NCBI RefSeq assembly: GCF_013874595.1 | Contig: NZ_CP059431.1 | Coordinates: 434,001 to 498,000, forward strand | Source: Flavobacterium sp. xlx-214 | GTDB taxonomy: Bacteria; Bacteroidota; Bacteroidia; Flavobacteriales; Flavobacteriaceae | Direction of reading: 5' to 3' | DNA: 64,000 nucleotides | Part shown: positions 26,898 through 36,364 of the stretch, in pieces | How the letters are laid out: each line of letters starts with the position of its first letter | Position numbering within the stretch: position 1 is the stretch's first letter | Position numbers and translations under genes: made by a program | The notes under the pieces: model-generated | What the model saw: the letters and a program-made list of their open reading frames with translations, nothing else | What the model was told of the DNA's origin: nothing | Databases searched by the model: none

Positions 26898-27919
26898 TTC
26901 ATATCAGTAACTTCGCTTTTAATGGCATTCTTTAATGTAATGGTTTCCTTACTATTAGACAACAATACCTGATACGTATTTACATCGTTTGTTTTAACAA
27001 ACATTATTTTAACCGCTTCGTTAGGACTTAATGCTTCTAGCTTTTTAAAAGCATCTAATAACTCGTTTGCATTAAACTGCCAATCGGTTCTAAAAAATTC
27101 ATCTTCACTGGTTTGCCATTGCAATTGAAAATCTCTTGGCAACAACCTTTCTTTTGGCAAAGTAACTTCGTTATAATTTGCATCTTTGTTAATTGATCCA
27201 TCACTATAATCGTTTAAAAATAAAGCATACACTTTTTCATTTGATGGCAATGCAAGTAAAAAATACCACTTCCGTTTTTTGGTAAAAACTGCCATAAAAT
27301 CATTTAAGGTAGTTATGTTTTCAAGACGACTATCTCTGTTTTTAAGAATTGTAAAATCGCTTTTTACTGTTTTAGCTTGCAGAGTATCAATCGGTATTAA
27401 AGTGTAGGTTTTATTATAGTCTTCACTAGGATTTTCAGTTCCAACCGAAATAACAACCTTTCCTTTAGGTAATAAAGTAGCGCAAAAAGCAACATCTTTC
27501 AGTCCTTTATTTTTAATATTTTTTATCGCTTTTTGAATTTTATCAATTGCAATTGTTTCTTTTAACTGATAATTTACAGTATCGGTAAAAGAAAACCATT
27601 CGCATTCAAAAGTATTGGGATACAAACTATTTTCAGTATCAAAAGATTTAAAACCTACATAAAAATCCTTATTTTCCGTAATAATGGTAAACCTTTGATA
27701 TTCGTCTAATTCCTGATATCCGCCATTTTCGGTATAATTAGAAAACTTTGCATTAATAACTTGAACGGGTTTATCTTGAATACCTTCTGCATTCACTACC
27801 ATATTCCATGACTTTTTATCAAAATAGGAATCGTTCATTAATTGTCGAACAAAAACAAATACGATACTTATTAAAATAAGCAAAAGACCTGTATTTATGT
27901 AATCAATTCTTTGTTTCAT
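26894..27919 (-). CDS. Membrane-anchored hypothetical protein
   Basis: A 341-residue protein with a single N-terminal helix (about 9-27, LLLILISIVFVFVRQL) and a large soluble domain of strands and polar loops, probably on the outer side of the inner membrane. I recognise no domain. The start ATG is six bases from the stop of the small membrane protein gene upstream, so the two are likely co-transcribed. Its 3' end overlaps that of the converging gene. Confidence 0.65.
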   Translation of the reverse strand: MKQRIDYINTGLLLILISIVFVFVRQLMNDSYFDKKSWNMVVNAEGIQDKPVQVINAKFSNYTENGGYQELDEYQRFTIITENKDFYVGFKSFDTENSLYPNTFECEWFSFTDTVNYQLKETIAIDKIQKAIKNIKNKGLKDVAFCATLLPKGKVVISVGTENPSEDYNKTYTLIPIDTLQAKTVKSDFTILKNRDSRLENITTLNDFMAVFTKKRKWYFLLALPSNEKVYALFLNDYSDGSINKDANYNEVTLPKERLLPRDFQLQWQTSEDEFFRTDWQFNANELLDAFKKLEALSPNEAVKIMFVKTNDVNTYQVLLSNSKETITLKNAIKSEVTDMN

Positions 27920-27925
27920 ACGCTA

Positions 27926-28210
27926 TTAATGATTCCAGCCACTACCTAAGGCAATAGCATACTGAACGAATATAAACCATAATACAAAAGCAATAATAAA
28001 AAGTATAGAAAGTACTTTAAAAGCTTTTTTATATGCACTTTTTTTCTCGCTAACTATCCAAATAACAATACTTAAAAAGGTAAGTAAAGCAGGAACTGAC
28101 AGTAATTGTATTACTTCATCGGTATCAATATAGATAAGATACGATTGTAAAACAATGGCAATTGCCAATAGTAGAAAAAAAGCTAGAGCTATTTTTAAAG
28201 AGTTATTCAT
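27926..28210 (-). CDS. Small three-helix membrane protein
   Basis: About 94 residues from the preferred ATG at 28210, with three hydrophobic helices (near 5-22, 32-50, 65-88). The in-frame ATG at 28270 would place the coding start inside the preceding terminator hairpin, so the later start is more credible. The function is unknown. It lies six bases upstream of the membrane-anchored protein gene. Confidence 0.55.
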   Translation of the reverse strand: MNNSLKIALAFFLLLAIAIVLQSYLIYIDTDEVIQLLSVPALLTFLSIVIWIVSEKKSAYKKAFKVLSILFIIAFVLWFIFVQYAIALGSGWNH

Positions 28211-28250
28211 ACAATTTGGTATGCTAATAATTTTAATTATTGATGTAAAA

Positions 28251-28281
28251 AAAAGCACCTTATTGTTCATAAGATGCTTTT
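28251..28281 (-). terminator. Terminator after the DUF4870 gene
   Basis: Arms 28251-28263 and 28269-28281 (core AAGCACCTTAT/ATAAGATGCTT) pair fully if one G-U wobble is allowed on the minus-strand transcript, with a 5-base loop followed by T's. It lies just downstream of the DUF4870 stop. Confidence 0.75.
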
Positions 28282-28299
28282 AGATTATTGTTTAAAAAA

Positions 28300-28626
28300 T
28301 TATCCTATAAAAGAAAATTTATCTTCAAACATTTTTCCAATAATAGGTAAAGGCTTCATTTGTCCGTTTACTGCATTGATAATACCTACAATAAACAATA
28401 CAAAGAAAAACACATTAATTACCCAAGTTATTAAACCTAAAACAGGTAAAATAAACACAACAATACCAATGATAAAGCCTACAATTAAAGCACTAATACC
28501 CAACCCAAAACTTTGGCGTAAATGATATTTGGCAAAAGCATCTAAATTGTCTTTACCTACTAAATAAGCTATTACCCAACCAATGATGGTAATATACGAA
28601 ACGATTGAAACTGTTTTGTTATCCAT
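28300..28626 (-). CDS. DUF4870 domain-containing membrane protein
   Basis: A 108-residue protein with about four hydrophobic segments and the DUF4870/Tic20-like pattern: N-terminal SIVSYITIIGWVIAYLVG, then AKYHLRQSFGLGIS, then a glycine-rich helix pair. These proteins are common small membrane proteins of unknown function in many bacteria. It is a single-gene unit, followed by a terminator. Confidence 0.82.
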   Translation of the reverse strand: MDNKTVSIVSYITIIGWVIAYLVGKDNLDAFAKYHLRQSFGLGISALIVGFIIGIVVFILPVLGLITWVINVFFFVLFIVGIINAVNGQMKPLPIIGKMFEDKFSFIG

Positions 28627-28700
28627 TCTTTTTACAATTTTTTTTAAATATATAAAAAAACAAATTGGTTTAATAATAATATGCTTCTTTTTATTAAATA

Positions 28701-30176
28701 TTACTTCATTTTTCTTTTCAAATTCATTATTGAATCATTAAAATGAGGAACCCATTTTGCAAAAAAGACAGTAATACTCACTAATAAAACATACAAAATA
28801 CACTTTACAACAAAACCAAAAACGTCAAAATTCAAAGGCAAAAAGTAAAGAATACTTAAGCAAGCTAATGCTACAAAAACTACTTTTAGGTAGGATCTTG
28901 AAAAAGGGATCATTTGAAATTTTTGATAAATAAAAATAACTTTTGCTATATTAAAAACACACATTGAGAATAAAGAAACCCAGGCAACACCAACAATACC
29001 ATATGATGTTTGCGTTAGAATGAAAAAATTGAACCCTATATTTAAAACCGCTAATAAAAGAATTGCAATTAAATTAAAGCGATAATATTTAGAGTATGCA
29101 ATAATTTCGGTATTAAACCCTGTAGACATATTTAAAATAACATTTGCACCTAAAATATATAAAACTGGCAACGTTGGTAGTAGTTTACTGCCCGTTGGTA
29201 ATAAACTAAATAAATCTTTCATGCCTAATAACACACATCCGTACATTAAAATTCCTATGAAAAATAAGTTCTTAGCTACTTCGGCATACTTTACTTTTAA
29301 AATACTTAAATCATTATTTTTCAAAGCGTTAGAAATAATTGGACTGTATAAAGCAAAAACACCTGTTGCCGGAATCATTAAGGCATTTGCTAAGTTTACA
29401 CCTATATTAAAATCGCCATTAGCTTCGTTTGATATGAACTGTGGAATCATAATCGAATCTAACCTAAAAGCAAAAAAGGAACCTAAACTTGCACAAAAAG
29501 CATACAAACTGTATTGGTAATAATTTTTCTTAGAAATTTCGGAAAACAAATCTTGGTATCGTAACGAATAAACAGGTTTAAAATGTTTCAACAAATAATT
29601 CCCTATGGCCAAAAACATAACCACAAACGATATAACATACAACCACAAACCTTTTGTTTCTGACACATAATGGTGTACAATCAATAAAAAAACAACGGGT
29701 AAGGCTACTTTAGGAATAATTTTTTCAAAAAAAGTAGGAATCGATAATTTCTGTAAATTAGTTGCCTGTCGTTTAAAAACATCAACATAAGCCAAACAAA
29801 TGGCTATAATAAATCCATAAATAAAATATTCTTTGTTTTTAATTTCTTTAAAGAAAAATTCATCAATCCAATAAAGCAACAAAACAGCAATAGCACTAAA
29901 AAAAATCATCCCTAAAACAGAAACCAAACTGTACGAAAAAAGTTTTCGTTGTAAATAGTCATTTAGTTTAGGTTGAAAATTCAACAAAGCGGTTGATGCA
30001 CCTAAAACCATAATTGGATACAAAATTTGGGCAAAACCATCAACAAAACGCATAATGCCCAACAAATCTTTATCGTGCGGATATATAAATAAAGTGGATA
30101 CCATACCAATTGCCACCCCAATGTAATTAATGAAGGTAAACCAAAAGGCTTGTTTGGTAGAAAACTTGTGATCCAT
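28701..30176 (-). CDS. Polysaccharide/lipopolysaccharide flippase (MOP superfamily)
   Basis: About 491 residues with twelve or more predicted helices, matching the Wzx-type oligosaccharide flippases that turn undecaprenyl-linked glycans across the inner membrane. I choose the ATG at 30176 (MDHKFSTKQAFWFTF). The longer frame to 30314 would run through the promoter region and into the divergent gene. It begins the surface-glycan region of the window and is divergent from the methyltransferase-GT2 pair. The substrate is unknown. Confidence 0.85.
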   Translation of the reverse strand: MDHKFSTKQAFWFTFINYIGVAIGMVSTLFIYPHDKDLLGIMRFVDGFAQILYPIMVLGASTALLNFQPKLNDYLQRKLFSYSLVSVLGMIFFSAIAVLLLYWIDEFFFKEIKNKEYFIYGFIIAICLAYVDVFKRQATNLQKLSIPTFFEKIIPKVALPVVFLLIVHHYVSETKGLWLYVISFVVMFLAIGNYLLKHFKPVYSLRYQDLFSEISKKNYYQYSLYAFCASLGSFFAFRLDSIMIPQFISNEANGDFNIGVNLANALMIPATGVFALYSPIISNALKNNDLSILKVKYAEVAKNLFFIGILMYGCVLLGMKDLFSLLPTGSKLLPTLPVLYILGANVILNMSTGFNTEIIAYSKYYRFNLIAILLLAVLNIGFNFFILTQTSYGIVGVAWVSLFSMCVFNIAKVIFIYQKFQMIPFSRSYLKVVFVALACLSILYFLPLNFDVFGFVVKCILYVLLVSITVFFAKWVPHFNDSIMNLKRKMK

Positions 30177-30189
30177 TTTATAATTTTTA

Positions 30190-30232
30190 CAAATATAATC
30201 GTTAATCTTTAATATGATTTTATTTACTTTTG
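30190..30232. promoter_or_regulatory. Divergent -7 boxes between flippase and methyltransferase genes
   Basis: Minus strand: TATATTTG at 30190-30197, 14 bases before the flippase ATG. Plus strand: TACTTTTG at 30225-30232, 19 bases before the methyltransferase ATG. Both match TAnnTTTG and face away from each other. Good -33 elements were not evident. Confidence 0.45.
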
Positions 30233-30251
30233 ACAATCTAATTTTTGCAGT

Positions 30252-30773
30252 ATGTACGAAAAAACCTATCCTAAAAAACGTTTTCAAATTACACTTGATT
30301 TTTTGAACAAGCATGTAGCTAAAGAGGCTGCCATTTTAGATTTAGGTGTAGAAAATCCGTTGTCAAAAATAATGAAAGCTGATGGCTACAAAGTACAAAA
30401 TACAACAGGTGAAGATTTAGATGAAAATCAAGAGGTTTTAAAAAATGCGCATTATGATGTAATGACTGCTTTTGAAATTTTTGAACATTTACTGAATCCT
30501 TATACCGTTTTAAAAAATTGTAAAGCGAAAAAAATAGTTATTTCTGTGCCCTTGCGTTTATGGTTTTCTTCTGCTTACAAAAGTAAAACCGATGTTTGGG
30601 ACCGCCATTACCACGAATTTGAAGATTGGCAATTAGACTGGTTATTAGAAAAATGTGGATATAAAATTACCGATCGAAAAAAATGGGCACACGGTGTTAA
30701 CAAGTTAGGTATCCGTCCTATTTTACGTAAGTTTACACCTAGATATTACATGGTTGTTGCCGAAAAAATATAA
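30252..30773 (+). CDS. Class I SAM-dependent methyltransferase-like protein
   Basis: A 173-residue short methyltransferase. The motif I region is degenerate (AAILDLGVENPLSKIM, about 26-41). The acidic end of the second strand is at GEDLDE, and the DVMTAFEIFEHLLNP stretch (about 73-87) is the usual motif IV/post-I region. It then has PLRLWFSSAYKSKTDVWDRH and a FEDWQLDWLLEKCGY motif typical of sugar or surface-glycan methyltransferases in such loci. One base separates it from the GT2 gene, which indicates co-transcription. Confidence 0.8.
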   Translation: MYEKTYPKKRFQITLDFLNKHVAKEAAILDLGVENPLSKIMKADGYKVQNTTGEDLDENQEVLKNAHYDVMTAFEIFEHLLNPYTVLKNCKAKKIVISVPLRLWFSSAYKSKTDVWDRHYHEFEDWQLDWLLEKCGYKITDRKKWAHGVNKLGIRPILRKFTPRYYMVVAEKI

Positions 30774-30774
30774 T

Positions 30775-31623
30775 ATGAAAATTTATTGTGTTATACCTAC
30801 TTACAACGAAGAAGCTTTTATTGAAAAAACCTTAGCTTCTATTGTTTCACAAACCAAACGTCCAGAAAAAATTGTTGTTGTAAATGATAATTCTACCGAT
30901 AATACACAACAAATTATTGATACCTATGTTGCAAATCACACTTGGATTTCATCGGTTTATAACACTTCAGAAAACAAACATTTACCTGGAAGTAAAGTCA
31001 TTAGAGCTTTTCAAAAAGGATTTTCGTCTTTAGATAATCAGTTTGATATCATTGTTAAGTTAGATGCCGATTTAATTCTTCCTAACAATTATTTTGAAGA
31101 AATAGTAAACACTTTTCAATCAAATAATAAAATTGGCATGGTTGGCGGTTTTGCTTATATTGAAAAAAATGGCACTTGGATTTTAGAAAATCTTACCGAT
31201 AAAGATCATATTCGCGGAGCTTTTAAAGCATATAAAAAAGATTGTTTTGAACAAATTGGAGGCTTACAACCCGCAATGGGTTGGGATACCGTTGACGAAT
31301 TGTTATGCCGATACTACAATTGGGAAATTATTACTTTGCCTAATTTAAAAGTAAAACATTTAAAACCTACCGGAGCTACATACAATCAATCCGCAAGATA
31401 CAAACAAGGCGAAGCTTTTTATACGTTAGGTTATGGTTTTTTAATAACAGCCATTGCCAGTTTAAAATTAGCGTTACGCAAAGGCAAACCATTACTTTTT
31501 TTAGATTACATAAAAGGTTTTTTAAAAGCAAAATCATCTAAAAAAACTATGCTTGTAACCAAAGAGCAAGCAAAATTTATTAGAAAATATCGCTGGAAGA
31601 AGATCAGAGAAAAATTATTTTGA
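30775..31623 (+). CDS. Family 2 glycosyltransferase
   Basis: A 282-residue GT-A fold enzyme from the preferred ATG at 30775. The frame's earlier ATG at 30754 lies inside the previous gene. It shows the GT2 start CVIPTYNEEAFIEKTL, the nucleotide-binding VVNDNSTDNTQ and the metal-binding DADLILP (about 96-102), then a WDTVDELLCRYY acceptor-region motif. The C-terminus is basic with a weak hydrophobic patch. It probably adds a sugar to a lipid-linked or surface glycan together with the adjacent methyltransferase. Confidence 0.88.
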   Translation: MKIYCVIPTYNEEAFIEKTLASIVSQTKRPEKIVVVNDNSTDNTQQIIDTYVANHTWISSVYNTSENKHLPGSKVIRAFQKGFSSLDNQFDIIVKLDADLILPNNYFEEIVNTFQSNNKIGMVGGFAYIEKNGTWILENLTDKDHIRGAFKAYKKDCFEQIGGLQPAMGWDTVDELLCRYYNWEIITLPNLKVKHLKPTGATYNQSARYKQGEAFYTLGYGFLITAIASLKLALRKGKPLLFLDYIKGFLKAKSSKKTMLVTKEQAKFIRKYRWKKIREKLF

Positions 31624-31626
31624 GGT

Positions 31627-33075
31627 TTAATTAAATTCTAACAAATAAAACCCTTCTTCTATTTTATACAAATTATAAACATATGTTTTAAAAACCAATT
31701 CGGAGGTTACAGCTGTTTCTTGATAAGGAATAAATTCTACCTGTTCTTGTAATCCGCTAAATGAAATAACATCTTTGGAGAACCAAGCATTTTGTCCAAT
31801 TTCTTTAAGTACTACTGTTTTAACAAAAGGAAACTGCTCTAAAATTCTAAATGATTTTCTGGCGTAACTTATATCACCTTTAAACATGAGTTTTTTAATA
31901 TCATAGGTTCTTACCACTACATTTAAATCATACACAAACATTTCTTGATACTCTTTTTGAAATTGTAAAGCATTTGATGTTTGAGTCATTAAATTGAAAC
32001 AAAACAAGGTATTTAACACAACCAATACTCTAAATAATTTAAAAAAAACACCTTGTAAATCTCTTGAAAAGTAAATCATGGTAAATATAAAAACACCTAA
32101 ACCCGGCAAAGCTCTTAAAGGCAAATAATCTGCTTTTATAAAAAGATTTGGACCTATAACTAACACCAAAGCTATTATAATAAGTGTTACTCTTGCTGTA
32201 ATGATTTTTAAAATATAAAGGATATTATTTTTTTTTAAGAATAACGGAACAGCGGATATTAAAGGCAGTAATAAAAAAGAAACAACTAAAATATAGTAGT
32301 AATTTGTATCATAAAGCAGCTTACAAATTTCATAGAAAGTAAGTAGTTTATTTATTAATAGCTCTTTAAAATTTGATTCAAAAAAGATAAACCCCATTCT
32401 ATCATCATTAATACCTAAATGTAAAACCGATTTGGTTAAGTGATAAAAGGTGTATCCAATAATAAACGATATTAAAAAAAACAGTGCATTTATGAAAAAG
32501 CTTTTTAATTCGTTTTTTTCAATAAAAACAGTTAGATAAACAATTCCAACAGCAAAAAAAATGGTGATAGATGGCTGAAACAATCCTAAAGTTAAGAAAA
32601 AGCAAACACTAGAAAGCGCAACAAATTTCTTTTTATTATCAAAAAAAGCAAAAGGAATAATCATAAAAAAAACAGACAACGACATGAAAAGCACATCGTA
32701 TCTATAAGGAAGATTAGACAAGTAAAAAGGTGAAATTAAGAGCAATAATGAAGACCATTTAACTTTTCTCCCTTTTTCAATTCCCCATAATTCACATAAA
32801 ACATACCCCGAAAACCCTAATAATAAAGCAGAAAGAACAAGGCTATAGGGATATAAACTAAAAGTATACTTAGAGAAAGAAGTTATTTTAGTAATCCAAT
32901 TATTTACAAATCGAGCATCATGGTTCCACCCATGTCCGTAAAGAATTCTTGAGTGGTCATCACTATAATATACATTCGCAATTAATAAGGGTAGTATATA
33001 AAAAAGACTTAATAATAATGTAATGTATAAAGATTTTTTGTCTTGTATTAAATCATTTAGTTCTTTTATTTTCAT
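31627..33075 (-). CDS. GtrII-like membrane glucosyltransferase (copy 1)
   Basis: A 482-residue membrane protein with about ten helices. It has the family's early periplasmic loop with YSDDHSRILYGHGWNHDARF (about 37-56), equivalent to the acidic catalytic loop of GtrII-type (Glucos_trans_II) transferases. These use undecaprenyl-phosphate-glucose to decorate O-antigen in the periplasm. A non-membrane C-terminal domain (about 390-482) follows. It lies 12 bases after a second member of the same family. The donor sugar is inferred from the family. Confidence 0.8.
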   Translation of the reverse strand: MKIKELNDLIQDKKSLYITLLLSLFYILPLLIANVYYSDDHSRILYGHGWNHDARFVNNWITKITSFSKYTFSLYPYSLVLSALLLGFSGYVLCELWGIEKGRKVKWSSLLLLISPFYLSNLPYRYDVLFMSLSVFFMIIPFAFFDNKKKFVALSSVCFFLTLGLFQPSITIFFAVGIVYLTVFIEKNELKSFFINALFFLISFIIGYTFYHLTKSVLHLGINDDRMGFIFFESNFKELLINKLLTFYEICKLLYDTNYYYILVVSFLLLPLISAVPLFLKKNNILYILKIITARVTLIIIALVLVIGPNLFIKADYLPLRALPGLGVFIFTMIYFSRDLQGVFFKLFRVLVVLNTLFCFNLMTQTSNALQFQKEYQEMFVYDLNVVVRTYDIKKLMFKGDISYARKSFRILEQFPFVKTVVLKEIGQNAWFSKDVISFSGLQEQVEFIPYQETAVTSELVFKTYVYNLYKIEEGFYLLEFN

Positions 33076-33087
33076 TTGCTCTTTTAA

Positions 33088-34578
33088 TTACTTGGTTTTA
33101 TGAAACTCTAATACAGCATAAGGTGGTTGAATTCTTAAGGTATAAAGTTTATTTTTTTTTACAATTGGTAACGCTTCTTTATTTTCAAGAATTTGATCAA
33201 ACTTTTTTCCTGAAATATAATGATTAGCAAAAATTCCATATTTATTTAAGCGCCTAATCCCCATATAAAAATCATAACTCTCATAAAGTGGAGCTAACTT
33301 GTAAATAAAAGGCAATGTTTCCTTTCTTACTGTAGCATTTCTTGGAGCGTATTGAATTGTTCCATCAATTACTAATGTTAAATCGGAATGATTTAAAAGT
33401 TCAGGTGCAATCATTGCCATAATAAATTCTGAATATTCATCTTGGTTTTTTAGAAAAATTCCTAACTGAGACGATATTAAAAAAGAATAAAACAACATGG
33501 GTAAAAAAGCGAATTGAGCTAATGCAGCTATTTTTTTTGGCAATAGTATAACAGCATAATATCCTAACAACAAAACAAAAGAAAAGCCTAATAAGCTTCT
33601 AGGGCTCCAGCGAGCTTCCATAACCACTAAATTTATACTTACAGCTAATACTAAAATAAAAAGGATTAAGATTATTGTAACGAATAGCTTTGGTATTATT
33701 TTTATTGACTTTTTTTGTTTCGTTAAAAAGAAAATTATTCCAAAAGAAGCAGGAATGCTTGCAATGAAAAATGCATATTTATATGACGATTTTATTAAAC
33801 TATATAATAAATCTTTAAATCCATTCCACCTTTGTATTAATAAATTATAAGTATCTGGCTGATTAAAAATAAACTCGCTTCGTTGCGCATCAACAATTTC
33901 AACGCCGTATTGATTTAATCTAAATTTATAATATAAAAAAGCTAAAACAAAGCTGATTAAAGCCGAACTGCCATTAATAAAAGCCTGTTTATACTGCTCT
34001 TGCCAAATATCTTTTATTAAAAAAAAACATAATATAATGGCATACGAAAATGCTGTTGTTTGGTATAATCCAAAAATTAAATACAGTAATAAAAAACTTG
34101 CTATAAAAAAACGGATTTTATTCTCATACAATACAAAAGGTAAAACAGCGCAAAATATAGAAAGTGAAATGGGTAAACAATCGAATTTATACGTAAGTAT
34201 TTCTAACAAAAATGGACATGTTGCTATAATTAAGCCTGATAAAAACAATTGAAATTTACTACGTATTCCTAAAGTATAACTTAATAAAAAACCACTTATA
34301 GCTAATAAAAAAGTACTAAAAATAGTTGAATAAGGAAATAAACTATAAACTACTTGAGCCTGACTTGAAAGCAAATGCATTATGGTTGAAGATATAAACC
34401 TACCATCACGATTCCAGTTAAAACCTTCAACCGTTCTGTTCATATCATCAATATAAAAAGTATTTGCTAAAACAATAGGTAGAATATAAAAGAAACAGCT
34501 TAAAAAAAGAATTAATAATATTTTGGAATAAGACTGTTTATCAAAAAAGCTTTCTATATGTGAATACCTGCCTATCAT
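33088..34578 (-). CDS. GtrII-like membrane glucosyltransferase (copy 2)
   Basis: A 496-residue relative of the downstream gene, with the same topology and the loop FYIDDMNRTVEGFNWNRDGR (about 41-60) in the same place. About ten helices are followed by a soluble C-terminal part. It is preceded by gtrB with four bases between, so the three genes form a GtrB-GtrII-GtrII cassette. The similarity between the copies is clear in the first 60 residues but low overall, which suggests different acceptors or linkages. Confidence 0.8.
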   Translation of the reverse strand: MIGRYSHIESFFDKQSYSKILLILFLSCFFYILPIVLANTFYIDDMNRTVEGFNWNRDGRFISSTIMHLLSSQAQVVYSLFPYSTIFSTFLLAISGFLLSYTLGIRSKFQLFLSGLIIATCPFLLEILTYKFDCLPISLSIFCAVLPFVLYENKIRFFIASFLLLYLIFGLYQTTAFSYAIILCFFLIKDIWQEQYKQAFINGSSALISFVLAFLYYKFRLNQYGVEIVDAQRSEFIFNQPDTYNLLIQRWNGFKDLLYSLIKSSYKYAFFIASIPASFGIIFFLTKQKKSIKIIPKLFVTIILILFILVLAVSINLVVMEARWSPRSLLGFSFVLLLGYYAVILLPKKIAALAQFAFLPMLFYSFLISSQLGIFLKNQDEYSEFIMAMIAPELLNHSDLTLVIDGTIQYAPRNATVRKETLPFIYKLAPLYESYDFYMGIRRLNKYGIFANHYISGKKFDQILENKEALPIVKKNKLYTLRIQPPYAVLEFHKTK

Positions 34579-34582
34579 TAAT

Positions 34583-35512
34583 TTATATTTTATTTTTTAT
34601 AATATATTTTGGTCTACGCTTACTTTCTAAATAGGTACGTCCTAAATACTCACCTAACACACCAATTCCTATTAGTTGCACTCCACCAAAAAAAAGAATT
34701 GCAACCATTAAAGAGGCATAACCAGAAGCATTAATACCGAAGAAAAGTTTTTCTACTATGATTTTTAATCCGTATAAAAAAGAAATAAAAGCAATGATGC
34801 TACCAAAATACGTCCAAACTTTTAAAGGTAATGTAGAAAATGAGGTTATTCCTTGAACCGCCAAATTCCATAATTTACGGTAATTAAATTTTGTTTTGCC
34901 TTCTTTTCTATTAGGTCTCACATAATCTACAATGGCTGTATTAAAACCCACCCAACTCATTAAGCCTTTCATAAAAAGTTGATTTTCTTGCAAACTGATT
35001 ATTTCATTAACTACTTGCTGTGTCATTAATCTAAAATCCCCGACATTTTCTTCCAGTTTTAAAGATGACATTTTATTATTTAATCGATAAAACCATTGGG
35101 CTGAAAATCGTTTCAAAAAACGATCGTTACTACGGTTAATCCTTCTTGCTAAAACAACATCAGCTCCTTTTTCATATTCATCAATCATCAAAGGAATCAT
35201 ATCAAAAGGATCTTGTAAATCCACATCCATAGGTATCACAATAGAGCCTTTAGCATTCTCTAAACCTGCAAATAAAGCGGCTTCTTTTCCAAAATTTCGA
35301 GAAAAAATCAAAACGCTAATATCATCATTTTCTTGTGCAAGCTTTGTTAATACATGGCACGTATTATCTTTACTACCATCATCTACAAACAATAATTCTG
35401 TTGCATATCCTTTTACTTGCAATTCTGAATAAAACTCCCTAAACTCTTTAACAAAAACAGGAATACTTAATTCTTCATTATAAACAGGAATAATTAAAGT
35501 GAGTTGTTTCAT
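34583..35512 (-). CDS. gtrB: GtrB-like bactoprenol glucosyltransferase
   Basis: GtrB moves glucose from UDP-glucose to undecaprenyl phosphate. The 309-residue chain has the GT2 motifs LIIPVYNEELSIPVF, FVDDGSKDNTCHVL and the catalytic DVDLQDP (about 96-102), then DFRLMTQQVV. Two C-terminal helices are at about 232-255 and 268-292, which is the usual length and topology of GtrB/DPMS-type enzymes. It starts the gtr cassette. A GtrA-type flippase was not found next to it. Confidence 0.87.
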   Translation of the reverse strand: MKQLTLIIPVYNEELSIPVFVKEFREFYSELQVKGYATELLFVDDGSKDNTCHVLTKLAQENDDISVLIFSRNFGKEAALFAGLENAKGSIVIPMDVDLQDPFDMIPLMIDEYEKGADVVLARRINRSNDRFLKRFSAQWFYRLNNKMSSLKLEENVGDFRLMTQQVVNEIISLQENQLFMKGLMSWVGFNTAIVDYVRPNRKEGKTKFNYRKLWNLAVQGITSFSTLPLKVWTYFGSIIAFISFLYGLKIIVEKLFFGINASGYASLMVAILFFGGVQLIGIGVLGEYLGRTYLESKRRPKYIIKNKI

Positions 35513-35623
35513 AAGTACTTTTCATTAAAAGCAAACCAAAAATACATTTTTTAAAATATATCTTTACATTTTAGCAAACCAAAATAAATTTAATTTGGTA
35601 ATTTAGCACATTAAACAAGTTTT

Positions 35624-36364
35624 ATGATTAAAATGTTATCAAACATAGGGAAATACTTCATAATGCTGGGCGAAATTTTCAGACGTCCAACCAAATGGCG
35701 CATCATGAAAAGCCTTATTTTTAAAGAAATTGATGAATTAATTATTGGATCTTTAGGTATTGTAGCTTTTTTATCATTCTTTATTGGTGCGGTTGTTACC
35801 ATTCAAACTGCCTTGAACTTAAACAACCCCATTATACCTAAATATTTAATTGGTTTTACTGCCAGACAATCTATTATTCTAGAATTTTCGCCAACATTTG
35901 TTTCTATCATTATGGCTGGTAGAATGGGCTCTTATATTACATCTAGTATTGGTACCATGCGTGTTACTGAGCAAATTGACGCCTTAGAAGTTATGGGTAT
36001 TAATCCTTTAAATTATTTGGTTTTTCCTAAATTAGTAGCATCCATCACCTACCCTTTTGTAATTGCCTTAAGTATGTTTATTGGAATTTTAGGAGGATAC
36101 ATTGCAGGATCGTTTGGTGGATATTTAGCAGCCGAAGAATTTGTGAAAGGCTTACAAGACGATTTCACTCCTTTTCATATTGTATATGCTTTTATAAAAA
36201 CAGCTTGCTTTGGATTTATTCTAGCAACTGTTCCTTCATTTTATGGATATTACATGGAAGGCGGCGCCTTAGAAGTGGGTAAAGCATCAACAAAAGCATT
36301 TGTGTGGACATCCGTATCCATCATTGTTTGTAACTATATATTAACTCAGTTATTGTTAACCTAA
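35624..36364 (+). CDS. mlaE: MlaE family phospholipid ABC transporter permease
   Basis: The permease of the Mla/MCE lipid transport system that moves phospholipids between the inner and outer membranes. The 246-residue protein has about five to six helices and the family signature PTFVSIIMAGRMGSYITSSI followed by GTMRVTEQIDALEVMGINPL (about 93-130). Length and motifs are canonical. Its stop overlaps the start of the ATPase gene by one base. The MCE-domain (MlaD) gene that usually follows is not in this run. Confidence 0.94.
   Translation: MIKMLSNIGKYFIMLGEIFRRPTKWRIMKSLIFKEIDELIIGSLGIVAFLSFFIGAVVTIQTALNLNNPIIPKYLIGFTARQSIILEFSPTFVSIIMAGRMGSYITSSIGTMRVTEQIDALEVMGINPLNYLVFPKLVASITYPFVIALSMFIGILGGYIAGSFGGYLAAEEFVKGLQDDFTPFHIVYAFIKTACFGFILATVPSFYGYYMEGGALEVGKASTKAFVWTSVSIIVCNYILTQLLLT

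Noticed and set aside
30177..30314. Longer N-terminus for the flippase
   Set aside because: It would cover the promoter region and overlap the divergent methyltransferase gene; the ATG at 30176 gives the family-like start.
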